Origin: an uncultured Ruminococcus sp.
GTDB taxonomy: Bacteria > Bacillota > Clostridia > Lachnospirales > Lachnospiraceae
DNA length: 51,545 nt
NCBI GenBank assembly: GCA_946494335.1
Contig: CAMMBV010000024.1
Coordinates: 1 to 51,545 of the forward strand
Direction of reading: 5' to 3'
Shown: one piece after another, positions 34,794 to 42,764 of the stretch
Layout of the letters: each line of letters opens with the position of its first letter
How positions within the stretch are numbered: the first letter of the stretch is position 1
The notes under the pieces: model-generated
Told to the model about the DNA's origin: nothing
The model's input: only the letters and a program-made list of their open reading frames with translations
Database searches by the model: none
Program-made: the position numbers and the translations under genes

Positions 34794-35907
34794 AATTTTT
34801 GTAACCAGGCCGGCCTTGCCGCCGCTGGAAGAGTACATAGAAGAAATAAAAAAGATCTGGGACAGCGGCTGGCTGACCAACATGGGAAAGATGCATGAAA
34901 ATCTGGAGCGGGAGCTGAAAACATATCTTAAGGTGGATGGACTGTCCCTAATGAGCAGCGGCCATATGGCGCTGGAGCTGTGCCTGCAGGCCATGAATCT
35001 GACCGGGGAAGTGATCACTACGCCCTTTACCTTCGCCTCCACCACCCATGCCATTGTGCGAAGCGGCCTTAAGCCGGTATTTTGTGATATTGATCCTGGG
35101 ACTTATACCATCGATGCAAAGAAAATTGAAGATTTGATTACGAAGCAAACCTGCGCCATTGTTCCGGTCCACGTCTATGGAAATGTCTGTGATACGAAGC
35201 AGATTGAAGAAATCGCAAAAAAATATAGCCTGAAAGTGATTTACGACGCCGCCCACGCCTTTGGAGTGAAAGTCGGTGAGAGAGGAATCGGAAGTTTTGG
35301 CGACGCATCCATTTTCAGCTTTCATGCGACGAAGGTTTTCCATACTATCGAAGGCGGGGCGGTTTCTTTTTCGGACCCTGCTCTTTCCCTTTCCCTTTAT
35401 CATCTGAAAAATTTCGGGATTATGGGACCTGAGTCTGTGGAGGGAATCGGCGCCAACGCCAAAATGAATGAATTCCAGGCGGCTATGGGACTGTGCAATC
35501 TGCGGTATATAAAGGAAAATATTCAAAAAAGGCGACGCCTGTGGGAACAGTATCAGGAAAGGCTGGCAAAGCTTCCCGGTCTTGTGCTGCCAAAGCTGCA
35601 AAAAGGCGTATCGTACAACTATGGTTATTTCCCGCTGATGATAGAGGAAGAAGTCTTTGGCTGCAGCCGTGACCGGACGGCGCAGCTTCTGGAAGAGAGT
35701 AAAATCATGGTGAGAAAGTATTTTTATCCTCTGACCAGTGATTTTGCCTGTTATGAAGGGAGACTGGATCCCGGAAATACGCCGATTGCGAAAAAAGCGG
35801 CGGCCCAGGTAATGACGCTGCCGTTGTACCCGGAATTAACGGCATCTGAGGTTGAGAGAATCTGCAGCCGGCTTTGGCAAATTCATCAAAAGGAGAAAGG
35901 ATTCTAA
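34783..35907 (+). CDS. DegT/DnrJ/EryC1/StrS-family aminotransferase
   Basis: A 374-residue PLP-dependent sugar aminotransferase. The Schiff-base lysine is Lys184 in SFHATKVF, and Asp155 in YDAAHAFG contacts the PLP nitrogen. TPFTFASTTHAI and VHVYGN are other family blocks. It probably makes an amino-deoxysugar nucleotide; a dehydratase or epimerase that would make its substrate is not in the cluster, so the keto-sugar must come from elsewhere. Confidence 0.93.
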   Translation: MNPEIFVTRPALPPLEEYIEEIKKIWDSGWLTNMGKMHENLERELKTYLKVDGLSLMSSGHMALELCLQAMNLTGEVITTPFTFASTTHAIVRSGLKPVFCDIDPGTYTIDAKKIEDLITKQTCAIVPVHVYGNVCDTKQIEEIAKKYSLKVIYDAAHAFGVKVGERGIGSFGDASIFSFHATKVFHTIEGGAVSFSDPALSLSLYHLKNFGIMGPESVEGIGANAKMNEFQAAMGLCNLRYIKENIQKRRRLWEQYQERLAKLPGLVLPKLQKGVSYNYGYFPLMIEEEVFGCSRDRTAQLLEESKIMVRKYFYPLTSDFACYEGRLDPGNTPIAKKAAAQVMTLPLYPELTASEVERICSRLWQIHQKEKGF

Positions 35908-35917
35908 ATAAGCAGAT

Positions 35918-36643
35918 ATGAAGATAGGAATCATGCAGCCCTACTTTTTTCCTTATATCGGATACTGGCAGCTGATGAAACTGACGGACCGTTATATTAT
36001 TTATGACGATGTGAACTTTATAAAAGGCGGTTGGATCAACCGCAACCGGATTTTGATAAACGGACAGGGCGCTTATATAAACGTACCCATGCGGGGAGCC
36101 AGTCCCAATAAAAAAATCAACGAAGTTGAGGCTGATATTTCAAAGATTTTTCTGGAAAAGACGGGAAGGAAACTTAAGGGAGCCTATGCGAAAGCGCCGT
36201 ATTTTCAGGAAGTTTTTCCTTGGGTGATGGAAACGATGGATTTCCCGGCGGAAAAACTTAGTCAGTACCTGACTCATCTTATCAGAAAGACGGCGGAAAG
36301 ACTAAAGATAAACACAGAGTTTATCGTCTCTTCCGATTATTCTTACGATGTTCAGCTTCATGGGGAAGATCGGGTTCTGGCGCTCTGCGGCAGATTCCAG
36401 GGGGATGTCTATTATAATGCCATCGGAGGAAAAAAGCTTTATTCAATCGATCATTTCCGGGAAAATAATCTGAAACTTTGTTTTGTGGAATCCGCAGAGA
36501 TTACATACCGGCAGTTTGGGAATCCCTTTGTTCCCAATCTTTCCATCATTGACGTGCTGATGTTTAATGGATGGGAAAAGACGAAGGAGTATCTGGATAT
36601 GGTACGGATATATCAGGAGGAGAGAAACAGCGATGGAACATAA
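35918..36643 (+). CDS. WbqC-family protein
   Basis: A 241-residue WbqC-like protein: MQPYFFPYIGYWQLM, YIIYDDVNFIKGGWINRNRI and FGNPFVPNLSIIDVLMFNG are hallmark segments. The family is found in O-antigen and capsule clusters, often next to DegT aminotransferases, and may modify the amino group of the sugar, but its reaction is not firmly established. Spacing to the aminotransferase is 10 bp; it overlaps the next gene by 11 bp. Confidence 0.9.
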   Translation: MKIGIMQPYFFPYIGYWQLMKLTDRYIIYDDVNFIKGGWINRNRILINGQGAYINVPMRGASPNKKINEVEADISKIFLEKTGRKLKGAYAKAPYFQEVFPWVMETMDFPAEKLSQYLTHLIRKTAERLKINTEFIVSSDYSYDVQLHGEDRVLALCGRFQGDVYYNAIGGKKLYSIDHFRENNLKLCFVESAEITYRQFGNPFVPNLSIIDVLMFNGWEKTKEYLDMVRIYQEERNSDGT

Positions 36644-37841
36644 ATATTGGAATCTGTTTGATCACATACACGAAGAACTGACGGAATACTACTTTCGCTG
36701 GTATTTTGACAGACCGGTGGTTGTAACGATGCAAAGGGACGAGGAGCTGCATCAGATCCAACGGCTGCTGGTGAAATGTCTTCATTTTTATGCACAGCAT
36801 TATGAGGAGTATCTGGATATCATTCCTTACGATGAACAGATTTTATCTGTATTGGAAATGACCCGGGGAAAGGAATACAGGCTGGGGACCTTCCGGCCGG
36901 ATTATGTCATCAGCAAAAACGATGAGATTCTGGTGTGTGAGATTACCTCCCGCTTTTTTGGAAATGGATACTTTCTTTCCTTTTTCGCAGATAAAAGGGG
37001 AAAGGAACTGGCAGAGGCGGCAGGAATCCGATCTGATGACGGGCGGATGGAGGAAATGCTTGCATTCTTCGCCTCTCTGGCAGACGACTGTAAAAAGGTC
37101 TGTGTGGTCAAAAGCTCGGACCGGTCGGATTCTATCCGGCTGTACGTCCCCTTTTACCGCGCTCTGGGAAAAGAGGTGGTGGTGCTGGAGGCGGATGAAA
37201 TAAAAGACAGGGAAGATGCTCTTTGCGACAGTTTGATTTTAAGCGCCTTAAATCAGAAAGATCTTTTGCGTCTGCCTCAAAGAATCTTAAAAAGGATGGC
37301 AGAGCAGCCTCACTATAATGATTTTCGCTCGGTGTTTCTGGCCCATGACAAGCGGCTGTTTACACTTTTTTTCCAGGATGATTTTACCGGACGGTTTCTT
37401 ACGGCGGAGGAAACGGGATTCTTAAGGAGTCATGTGATTCCCACTGCGGTCCGGGGAAATCGTCCCGAAATGTGGGAGGATGCCAGGAAGCATAAGGATG
37501 GTTATATCGTGAAGCATTCCTGTCTGGGAAAGAGTGAAAAGGTATATGCCGGCTGTATGACGGATCAGGATCAGTGGGATATGCTGTTTGACTCCGGGCA
37601 GATCAGTGAGATGATTCTGCAGCCCTTTATCTCACAGCGGACTCACCCCAATCGCTGGGAGGGAAAAGACTATACGGAATATATTTCCGGAACCATTCTG
37701 TGTGTGGACGATTCGTATTACGGCACCGGGCTGTTTCGTTCCTCCTCCCTTCCGGTATTGAATAAAGGAGATGATCGTAAGGCGGGGATGATTGTAACAG
37801 ATGAATTCGATAAATTTAAGGGGAACTGCCTGTTTTTATAG
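36633..37841 (+). CDS. Unrecognised protein with a possible circularly permuted ATP-grasp domain
   Basis: A 402-residue protein, last gene of the glycan cluster. ATG 36633 is used because AGGAGGAG at 36615-36622 is ten bases upstream. The C-terminal third, YIVKHSCLGKSEKVYAG, then MILQPFIS and GTILCVDDSYYGTGLFRSS, resembles the order of ATP-contacting strands in glutathionylspermidine-synthetase-like ATP-grasp enzymes. If so it would ligate a carboxylate to an amine, perhaps decorating the amino sugar. The N-terminal part is not recognised. The assignment is tentative. Confidence 0.55.
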   Translation: MEHKYWNLFDHIHEELTEYYFRWYFDRPVVVTMQRDEELHQIQRLLVKCLHFYAQHYEEYLDIIPYDEQILSVLEMTRGKEYRLGTFRPDYVISKNDEILVCEITSRFFGNGYFLSFFADKRGKELAEAAGIRSDDGRMEEMLAFFASLADDCKKVCVVKSSDRSDSIRLYVPFYRALGKEVVVLEADEIKDREDALCDSLILSALNQKDLLRLPQRILKRMAEQPHYNDFRSVFLAHDKRLFTLFFQDDFTGRFLTAEETGFLRSHVIPTAVRGNRPEMWEDARKHKDGYIVKHSCLGKSEKVYAGCMTDQDQWDMLFDSGQISEMILQPFISQRTHPNRWEGKDYTEYISGTILCVDDSYYGTGLFRSSSLPVLNKGDDRKAGMIVTDEFDKFKGNCLFL

Positions 37842-37851
37842 GCGGTTCCCC
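37820..37851. terminator. Hairpin between convergent genes
   Basis: An 11-bp perfect stem GGGGAACTGCC / GGCGGTTCCCC at 37820-37830 and 37841-37851, overlapping the stop codon. No good T run on the plus strand. Confidence 0.55.
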
Positions 37852-37862
37852 CTGCATTATTG

Positions 37863-39224
37863 TCAGTCCTTTTGCCGGAATAAACCGGACTGGTATCCCA
37901 GACACTGGAATCCGTTGGCGTTGATGACCGGTATCAGACTGTTGTCAATCTGAAGCTGTTTTCTTACCCAGTAGCAGATGCTGGTGGTCATACCAAGGTC
38001 TTTGGTATAATCCATCATTTTTTTAATATTTTCAATGCTAAGCGCCCGGTCCGGGGCTGTCCGTCCCCTTTGCTTTTTGTGATCAGCGTTTGACGGCATC
38101 AGATAATCTTCATAAAGTTTTTTCTCCAGCGCTTTGTCGTAATATCCCAGCCACTGTCCCAGCATGGTGAGATTTTCCATGCAGGCGGTGAGAAACTCCG
38201 GTTTATAATTGATGATGCCCACATCGTGGAGGGCGTCGAAAAATTCTTTTATGTGCTCCCGGGTCAGATAAGGGGTAAAGATGGGCTGGACAAGGGCTGA
38301 GTTGGCCATGATTCCCCGTTCCTGACAGAGACGGACCGCTTTTAACCGTTCTTCGATGGGAGCGGCGTAGGGCTCCAGAATGTTTCGGAACCGGGCGGGC
38401 ATAATGGAAACACTGGTGTTAAACTGCATACGGTCTTTCAGCTTTTCAAAAAGATCCAGAATCGTTTCCCCCTCATATTCGCAGAGCAGATGATCTGCGC
38501 CTGCTTTGGAGGCGATGAAAAGCCGTGCGTTGGAATCCGGATATTCTTCAAAGTGAGCAATGAATTCTTTGAGGATTCTGTGGGCGATGCCGGTTTTCAG
38601 TGTGGGCTCCTGAAGCGCTTCTGTTTTGGGTGAAAAATAGTAGTAATGATTCCAGTTTTTCCCACGACTGATTTCAGTAATCTTACGCTCAATTTCTTTC
38701 TTTTTTTCGGGCTCGGTCTCGATGGCCTGAGCAAGATCTCTTAAAAGCTGATTTTTTTTGTGGATATCTTCCTGGGAAGCAGGTGCCAGGGGGGTCCCGT
38801 TCATTTCCTTCAAAAGTTTCCGCACGTAAAGATGGTAATTGTCAAAGGCGGTCAGGGTCTGTTCGTGCACGCCGTCTGTGACAAGGCAGTACTGGCAGCC
38901 CACATTGCAGCCTTTGACCGGATTGATTTCAAAGGTAAGGGTTGGACATCTGCCGGTATAATTGTGTATCTCTGTCTCAACTTTATCGGGATCAATTTCC
39001 TCCAGGACCAGCCGGGAGACGGGAATTACCGTCCTGTTTTTTAATCGTTCCATAAAGATGCGGGATCCTCTGATCAGCCCCGCCATTGTCTCTTCGGATG
39101 GTTCTGTCGTTACTCCCAGCTCTTTTAGATATTCCCGGTCTACGATCCTGGGTATGAAGCCTTCCATGGAATACACATCCGTATCATGGGAGTAGAAATT
39201 GTTAAAAGTTGTTTCCTTTTTCAT
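37863..39224 (-). CDS. Radical SAM protein, spore photoproduct lyase-like
   Basis: A protein of about 453 residues with the iron-sulfur motif CNVGCQYC (Cys106, Cys110, Cys113; Cx3Cx2C), the spacing of radical SAM enzymes. The general layout resembles the SPL-like group: KTGIAHRILKEFIAHF and NTSVSIMPARFRNILEPYAAPIEERL. The C-terminal Cys in FQCLGYQSGL could be functional. ATG 39224 follows GGAGG by five bases; ATG 39236 after GAGGGG is an alternative. The substrate is unknown and it stands alone, head-to-head with the ileS leader. Confidence 0.85.
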   Translation of the reverse strand: MKKETTFNNFYSHDTDVYSMEGFIPRIVDREYLKELGVTTEPSEETMAGLIRGSRIFMERLKNRTVIPVSRLVLEEIDPDKVETEIHNYTGRCPTLTFEINPVKGCNVGCQYCLVTDGVHEQTLTAFDNYHLYVRKLLKEMNGTPLAPASQEDIHKKNQLLRDLAQAIETEPEKKKEIERKITEISRGKNWNHYYYFSPKTEALQEPTLKTGIAHRILKEFIAHFEEYPDSNARLFIASKAGADHLLCEYEGETILDLFEKLKDRMQFNTSVSIMPARFRNILEPYAAPIEERLKAVRLCQERGIMANSALVQPIFTPYLTREHIKEFFDALHDVGIINYKPEFLTACMENLTMLGQWLGYYDKALEKKLYEDYLMPSNADHKKQRGRTAPDRALSIENIKKMMDYTKDLGMTTSICYWVRKQLQIDNSLIPVINANGFQCLGYQSGLFRQKD

Positions 39225-39295
39225 TGGTACCTCCATTGATTTCCCCTCAGTATTGTATTTATTATATATGAAATTGTACAAAAATTAAATACCCA

Positions 39296-39325
39296 TTGAC
39301 AATCAGCAAATACTTTATTTATAAT
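39296..39325 (+). promoter_or_regulatory. ileS promoter
   Basis: TTGACA at 39296-39301 and TATAAT at 39320-39325, 18-bp spacing. Transcript start expected near 39332. Confidence 0.8.
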
Positions 39326-39331
39326 GATACT

Positions 39332-39576
39332 ATTCTGAGAAAAACTATGAAGGAGACAGTACGCTGTATTGAAGATCAAAGAGAGCCGGGGACGGTGGAA
39401 GCCTGGTATCAGTAGATGCAGAAGAACATCACTCCCAAGTTGCCTGTCTGAAAGGATGATCCGAGTAAGAAGAGCCGGATTCCCCCCGTTACAGGGGACG
39501 CGTATGATAGTATGTTGTAAGAGGTGGTTACGAAGCATTGCTCTCGTCCTGTTGCAGGACGGGAGCTTTCTTGTTT
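39332..39576 (+). promoter_or_regulatory. T-box riboswitch, Ile specifier
   Basis: Leader of ileS. Stem I carries AGAGAGCC and GGTGGAAGCC; the specifier is ATC at 39428-39430 in the GAACATCAC context, reading isoleucine. The T-box sequence is at 39518-39535 (core AGAGGTGGTTACGAAGC), whose TGG pairs with uncharged tRNA acceptor ends. The terminator stem is 39540-39551 with 39555-39566, followed by TTTCTTGTTT. Uncharged tRNA-Ile should favour the antiterminator and raise ileS expression. Confidence 0.88.
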
Positions 39577-39596
39577 CAGGATGCAGGAGGAATACT

Positions 39597-42500
39597 ATGT
39601 ATAAGAAAGTATCGACAAACTTAAATTTTGTGGACCGGGAAAAGGAAGTTGAAAAATTCTGGGATGAAAACCATATCTTTGAAAAAAGTATGGAAAACAG
39701 AAAAGAAGGACCCACTTATACCTTTTATGACGGTCCGCCCACGGCAAACGGAAAACCCCATATCGGCCATGTGCTGACCCGTGTAATCAAAGATATGATT
39801 CCCCGTTACCGCACCATGAAAGGTTATATGGTTCCAAGAAAAGCGGGATGGGATACCCACGGACTTCCGGTGGAGCTGGAAGTGGAGAAGAAGCTGGGGC
39901 TGGACGGCAAAGAACAGATCGAAGAGTATGGTCTGGAGCCCTTTATCAAACACTGTAAAGAAAGTGTCTGGAAATACAAAGGAATGTGGGAAGACTTTTC
40001 CGGTACCGTCGGATTCTGGGCGGATATGGAACATCCCTATGTTACCTATGACAACAATTTTATCGAATCCGAATGGTGGGCATTAAAACAGATCTGGGAA
40101 AAGGGTCTTTTGTACAAAGGCTATAAAATCGTGCCTTACTGCCCCAGATGCGGAACGCCTCTTTCCAGTCATGAAGTGGCGCAGGGCTATAAAGATGTAA
40201 AAGAACGGTCCGCTGTCGTTCGTTTCAAGGTAAAAGACGAGGACGCTTATATCCTGGCATGGACCACCACGCCCTGGACTCTGCCCTCCAACGTGGCACT
40301 CTGCGTACATCCGGATGAGACTTATGTAAAAGTGAAAGCAGCTGACGGCAATACCTATTATATGGCGGAAGCCCTTCTGGATACCATTTTAGGCAAGTTT
40401 GCCGAGGATGAAAAGCCCGCTTACGAGATTCTGGAAAAATATGTGGGAAAAGATCTGGAATACAAGGAGTATGAGCCGCTGTTCCCCTTTGTGAACCCCA
40501 AAGAAAAGGCATATTATGTAACCTGCGATACCTACGTTACACTGACGGACGGTACCGGCGTCGTTCATATTGCGCCTGCCTTCGGTGAGGACGACTCCAA
40601 TGTGGGAAGAATTTACGGTCTTCCATTTGTTCAGCTGGTGGATGAAAAGGGAGAGATGACGAAGGAAACGCCCTGGGAGGGTACCTTCTGTAAGGAAGCG
40701 GATACGCCCATTCTGGAAGATCTGGAAAAAAGAGGGCTGCTTTTTGACGCGCCCAAATTTGAACACAGCTATCCCCACTGCTGGAGATGTGATACGCCCC
40801 TTATCTACTATGCAAGAGAATCCTGGTTTATCAAGATGACGGCGGTGAAGGATGACCTGATCCGCAATAATAATACCATCAACTGGATTCCGGAGAGCAT
40901 CGGAAAAGGCCGGTTCGGCGACTGGCTGGAAAATGTTCAGGACTGGGGTATCAGCCGAAACCGTTACTGGGGAACTCCCCTTAACATCTGGCAGTGTGAG
41001 TGCGGCCATATGCATTCTATTGGAAGTATTGCGGAATTAAAAGAGATGTCCGATAACTGCCCCGATGAAATCGAGCTGCACCGTCCGTACATCGACAGCG
41101 TGACCATCAAGTGTCCGGTATGCGGAAAAGAGATGCACCGGGTGCCGGAGGTTATCGACTGCTGGTTTGATTCAGGAGCCATGCCCTTTGCGCAGCATCA
41201 CTATCCCTTTGAAAACAAAGAGGTATTTGATTCACAGTTCCCGGCACAGTTTATCTCGGAAGCAGTGGATCAGACCAGAGGATGGTTTTACTCTCTGCTG
41301 GCCATCTCCACTTTGATTTTCAACAAAGCGCCCTATGAAAACGTAATTGTTCTGGGCCATGTACAGGATGAAAACGGACAGAAGATGAGCAAATCCAAGG
41401 GAAATGCGGTAGATCCTTTCGATGCGCTGAAACAGTACGGAGCAGACGCGATCCGCTGGTATTTCTATATCAACAGCGCACCCTGGCTTCCCAACCGTTT
41501 CCACGGAAAAGCCGTGACGGAAGGCCAGAGGAAATTCCTGGGCACTCTGTGGAACACCTATGCTTTCTATGTGCTTTATGCGGAAATCGATCAGTTTGAT
41601 CCGACAAAATATGGACTGGATTATGAAAAACTGTCCGTAATGGATAAATGGCTGCTGTCCAGACTGAACTCCACGGTAAAAGCGGTGGACGATAATCTGG
41701 CTAATTACAGAATTCCGGAAAGCGCCAGAGCGCTGCAGGAATTTGTAGACGATATGAGCAACTGGTATGTGAGAAGAAGCAGGGAAAGATTCTGGGCCAA
41801 GGATATGCCTCAGGATAAAATCAACGCATACATGACCCTTTATACGGCTCTTGTGACGGTTTCCAAGGCGGCGGCGCCCATGATCCCATTCATGACAGAA
41901 GAAATTTATCAGAATCTGGTGTGCAGCGTAGACTCAAATGCACCGGAAAGCATTCATCTGTGCGATTATCCGGAAGTTTGCCAGGAATGGATTGATCCGG
42001 AACTGGAAACAAATATGAAAGAACTTCTGAAGATTGTCGTGCTGGGAAGAGCCTGCAGAAATTCCGCCAATCTGAAAAACCGTCAGCCTCTTGGAAATAT
42101 GTATGTAAAAGCGCCGGCGGCACTTTCCGATCTGTACCAGAATATTATAGAAGAAGAGCTGAATGTGAAAAATCTGGAATTCGTTGAAGCTCTGGATGAT
42201 TTTATCACCTATACCTTCAAACCTCAGCTGAAGACAGTGGGCCCCAAATACGGTAAGCTGTTAAACGGCATCAGAGAGGCTTTGTCCCAGCTGGATGGAA
42301 ACAAGGCCATGGAGGAGCTGCGCGCCCAGGGACAGCTGAAACTTGACATTAATGGTGAAGAAGTTGTACTATTAGAAGGAGATTTGCTCATCGACACGGC
42401 TCAGATGGAGCGCTATATCTCAGAATCTGATAATGACGTTACAGTTGTTTTGGATACTGATCTGACTCCGGAACTGGTGGAGGAAGGTTTCGTACGTGAG

Positions 42501-42737
42501 ATTATCAGTAAGGTTCAGACGATGCGTAAAGAAGCCGGATTTGAAGTTACGGATAAGATTCATGTGTATACGACGGGAAATCAGGTAATTGAAGGCATTA
42601 TGAGAGTACACGAATCCGAAATAAAATCAGAAGTGCTGGCAGTGGATGTTTCTTATGGCATGACAAAAGGCTATGAGAAAGAGTGGAACATCAATTCCGA
42701 AAAAGTAACGCTGGCAGTAGAAAAGAACGAAGGGTGA
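39597..42737 (+). CDS. ileS: Isoleucyl-tRNA synthetase, type 2
   Basis: A 1046-residue class I synthetase. HIGH-type PHIGH is at residues 54-58 and KMSKS at 596-600; the CP1 editing domain lies between. The length, the GWDTHGLPVELEVEKKLGL segment and the lack of the C-terminal cysteine zinc finger of the ordinary (about 930-residue) bacterial enzyme place it with the type 2, eukaryote-like IleRS, many of which are insensitive to mupirocin. ATG 39597 has AGGAGG at 39585-39590 six bases upstream; a longer open frame would run through the T-box leader and is not real. Confidence 0.95.
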   Translation: MYKKVSTNLNFVDREKEVEKFWDENHIFEKSMENRKEGPTYTFYDGPPTANGKPHIGHVLTRVIKDMIPRYRTMKGYMVPRKAGWDTHGLPVELEVEKKLGLDGKEQIEEYGLEPFIKHCKESVWKYKGMWEDFSGTVGFWADMEHPYVTYDNNFIESEWWALKQIWEKGLLYKGYKIVPYCPRCGTPLSSHEVAQGYKDVKERSAVVRFKVKDEDAYILAWTTTPWTLPSNVALCVHPDETYVKVKAADGNTYYMAEALLDTILGKFAEDEKPAYEILEKYVGKDLEYKEYEPLFPFVNPKEKAYYVTCDTYVTLTDGTGVVHIAPAFGEDDSNVGRIYGLPFVQLVDEKGEMTKETPWEGTFCKEADTPILEDLEKRGLLFDAPKFEHSYPHCWRCDTPLIYYARESWFIKMTAVKDDLIRNNNTINWIPESIGKGRFGDWLENVQDWGISRNRYWGTPLNIWQCECGHMHSIGSIAELKEMSDNCPDEIELHRPYIDSVTIKCPVCGKEMHRVPEVIDCWFDSGAMPFAQHHYPFENKEVFDSQFPAQFISEAVDQTRGWFYSLLAISTLIFNKAPYENVIVLGHVQDENGQKMSKSKGNAVDPFDALKQYGADAIRWYFYINSAPWLPNRFHGKAVTEGQRKFLGTLWNTYAFYVLYAEIDQFDPTKYGLDYEKLSVMDKWLLSRLNSTVKAVDDNLANYRIPESARALQEFVDDMSNWYVRRSRERFWAKDMPQDKINAYMTLYTALVTVSKAAAPMIPFMTEEIYQNLVCSVDSNAPESIHLCDYPEVCQEWIDPELETNMKELLKIVVLGRACRNSANLKNRQPLGNMYVKAPAALSDLYQNIIEEELNVKNLEFVEALDDFITYTFKPQLKTVGPKYGKLLNGIREALSQLDGNKAMEELRAQGQLKLDINGEEVVLLEGDLLIDTAQMERYISESDNDVTVVLDTDLTPELVEEGFVREIISKVQTMRKEAGFEVTDKIHVYTTGNQVIEGIMRVHESEIKSEVLAVDVSYGMTKGYEKEWNINSEKVTLAVEKNEG

Positions 42738-42764
42738 GGACCCACGTGGTAAAAGGAGGATTCC

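Noticed and set aside
39369-39596. N-terminal extension of IleRS through the leader
   Set aside because: The segment is the T-box RNA; AGGAGG and the conserved IleRS N-terminus place the start at 39597.
42745-42760. parS site at the CCCACGTGG sequence
   Set aside because: Only the central CACGTG agrees; the flanks do not match TGTTTCACGTGAAACA.
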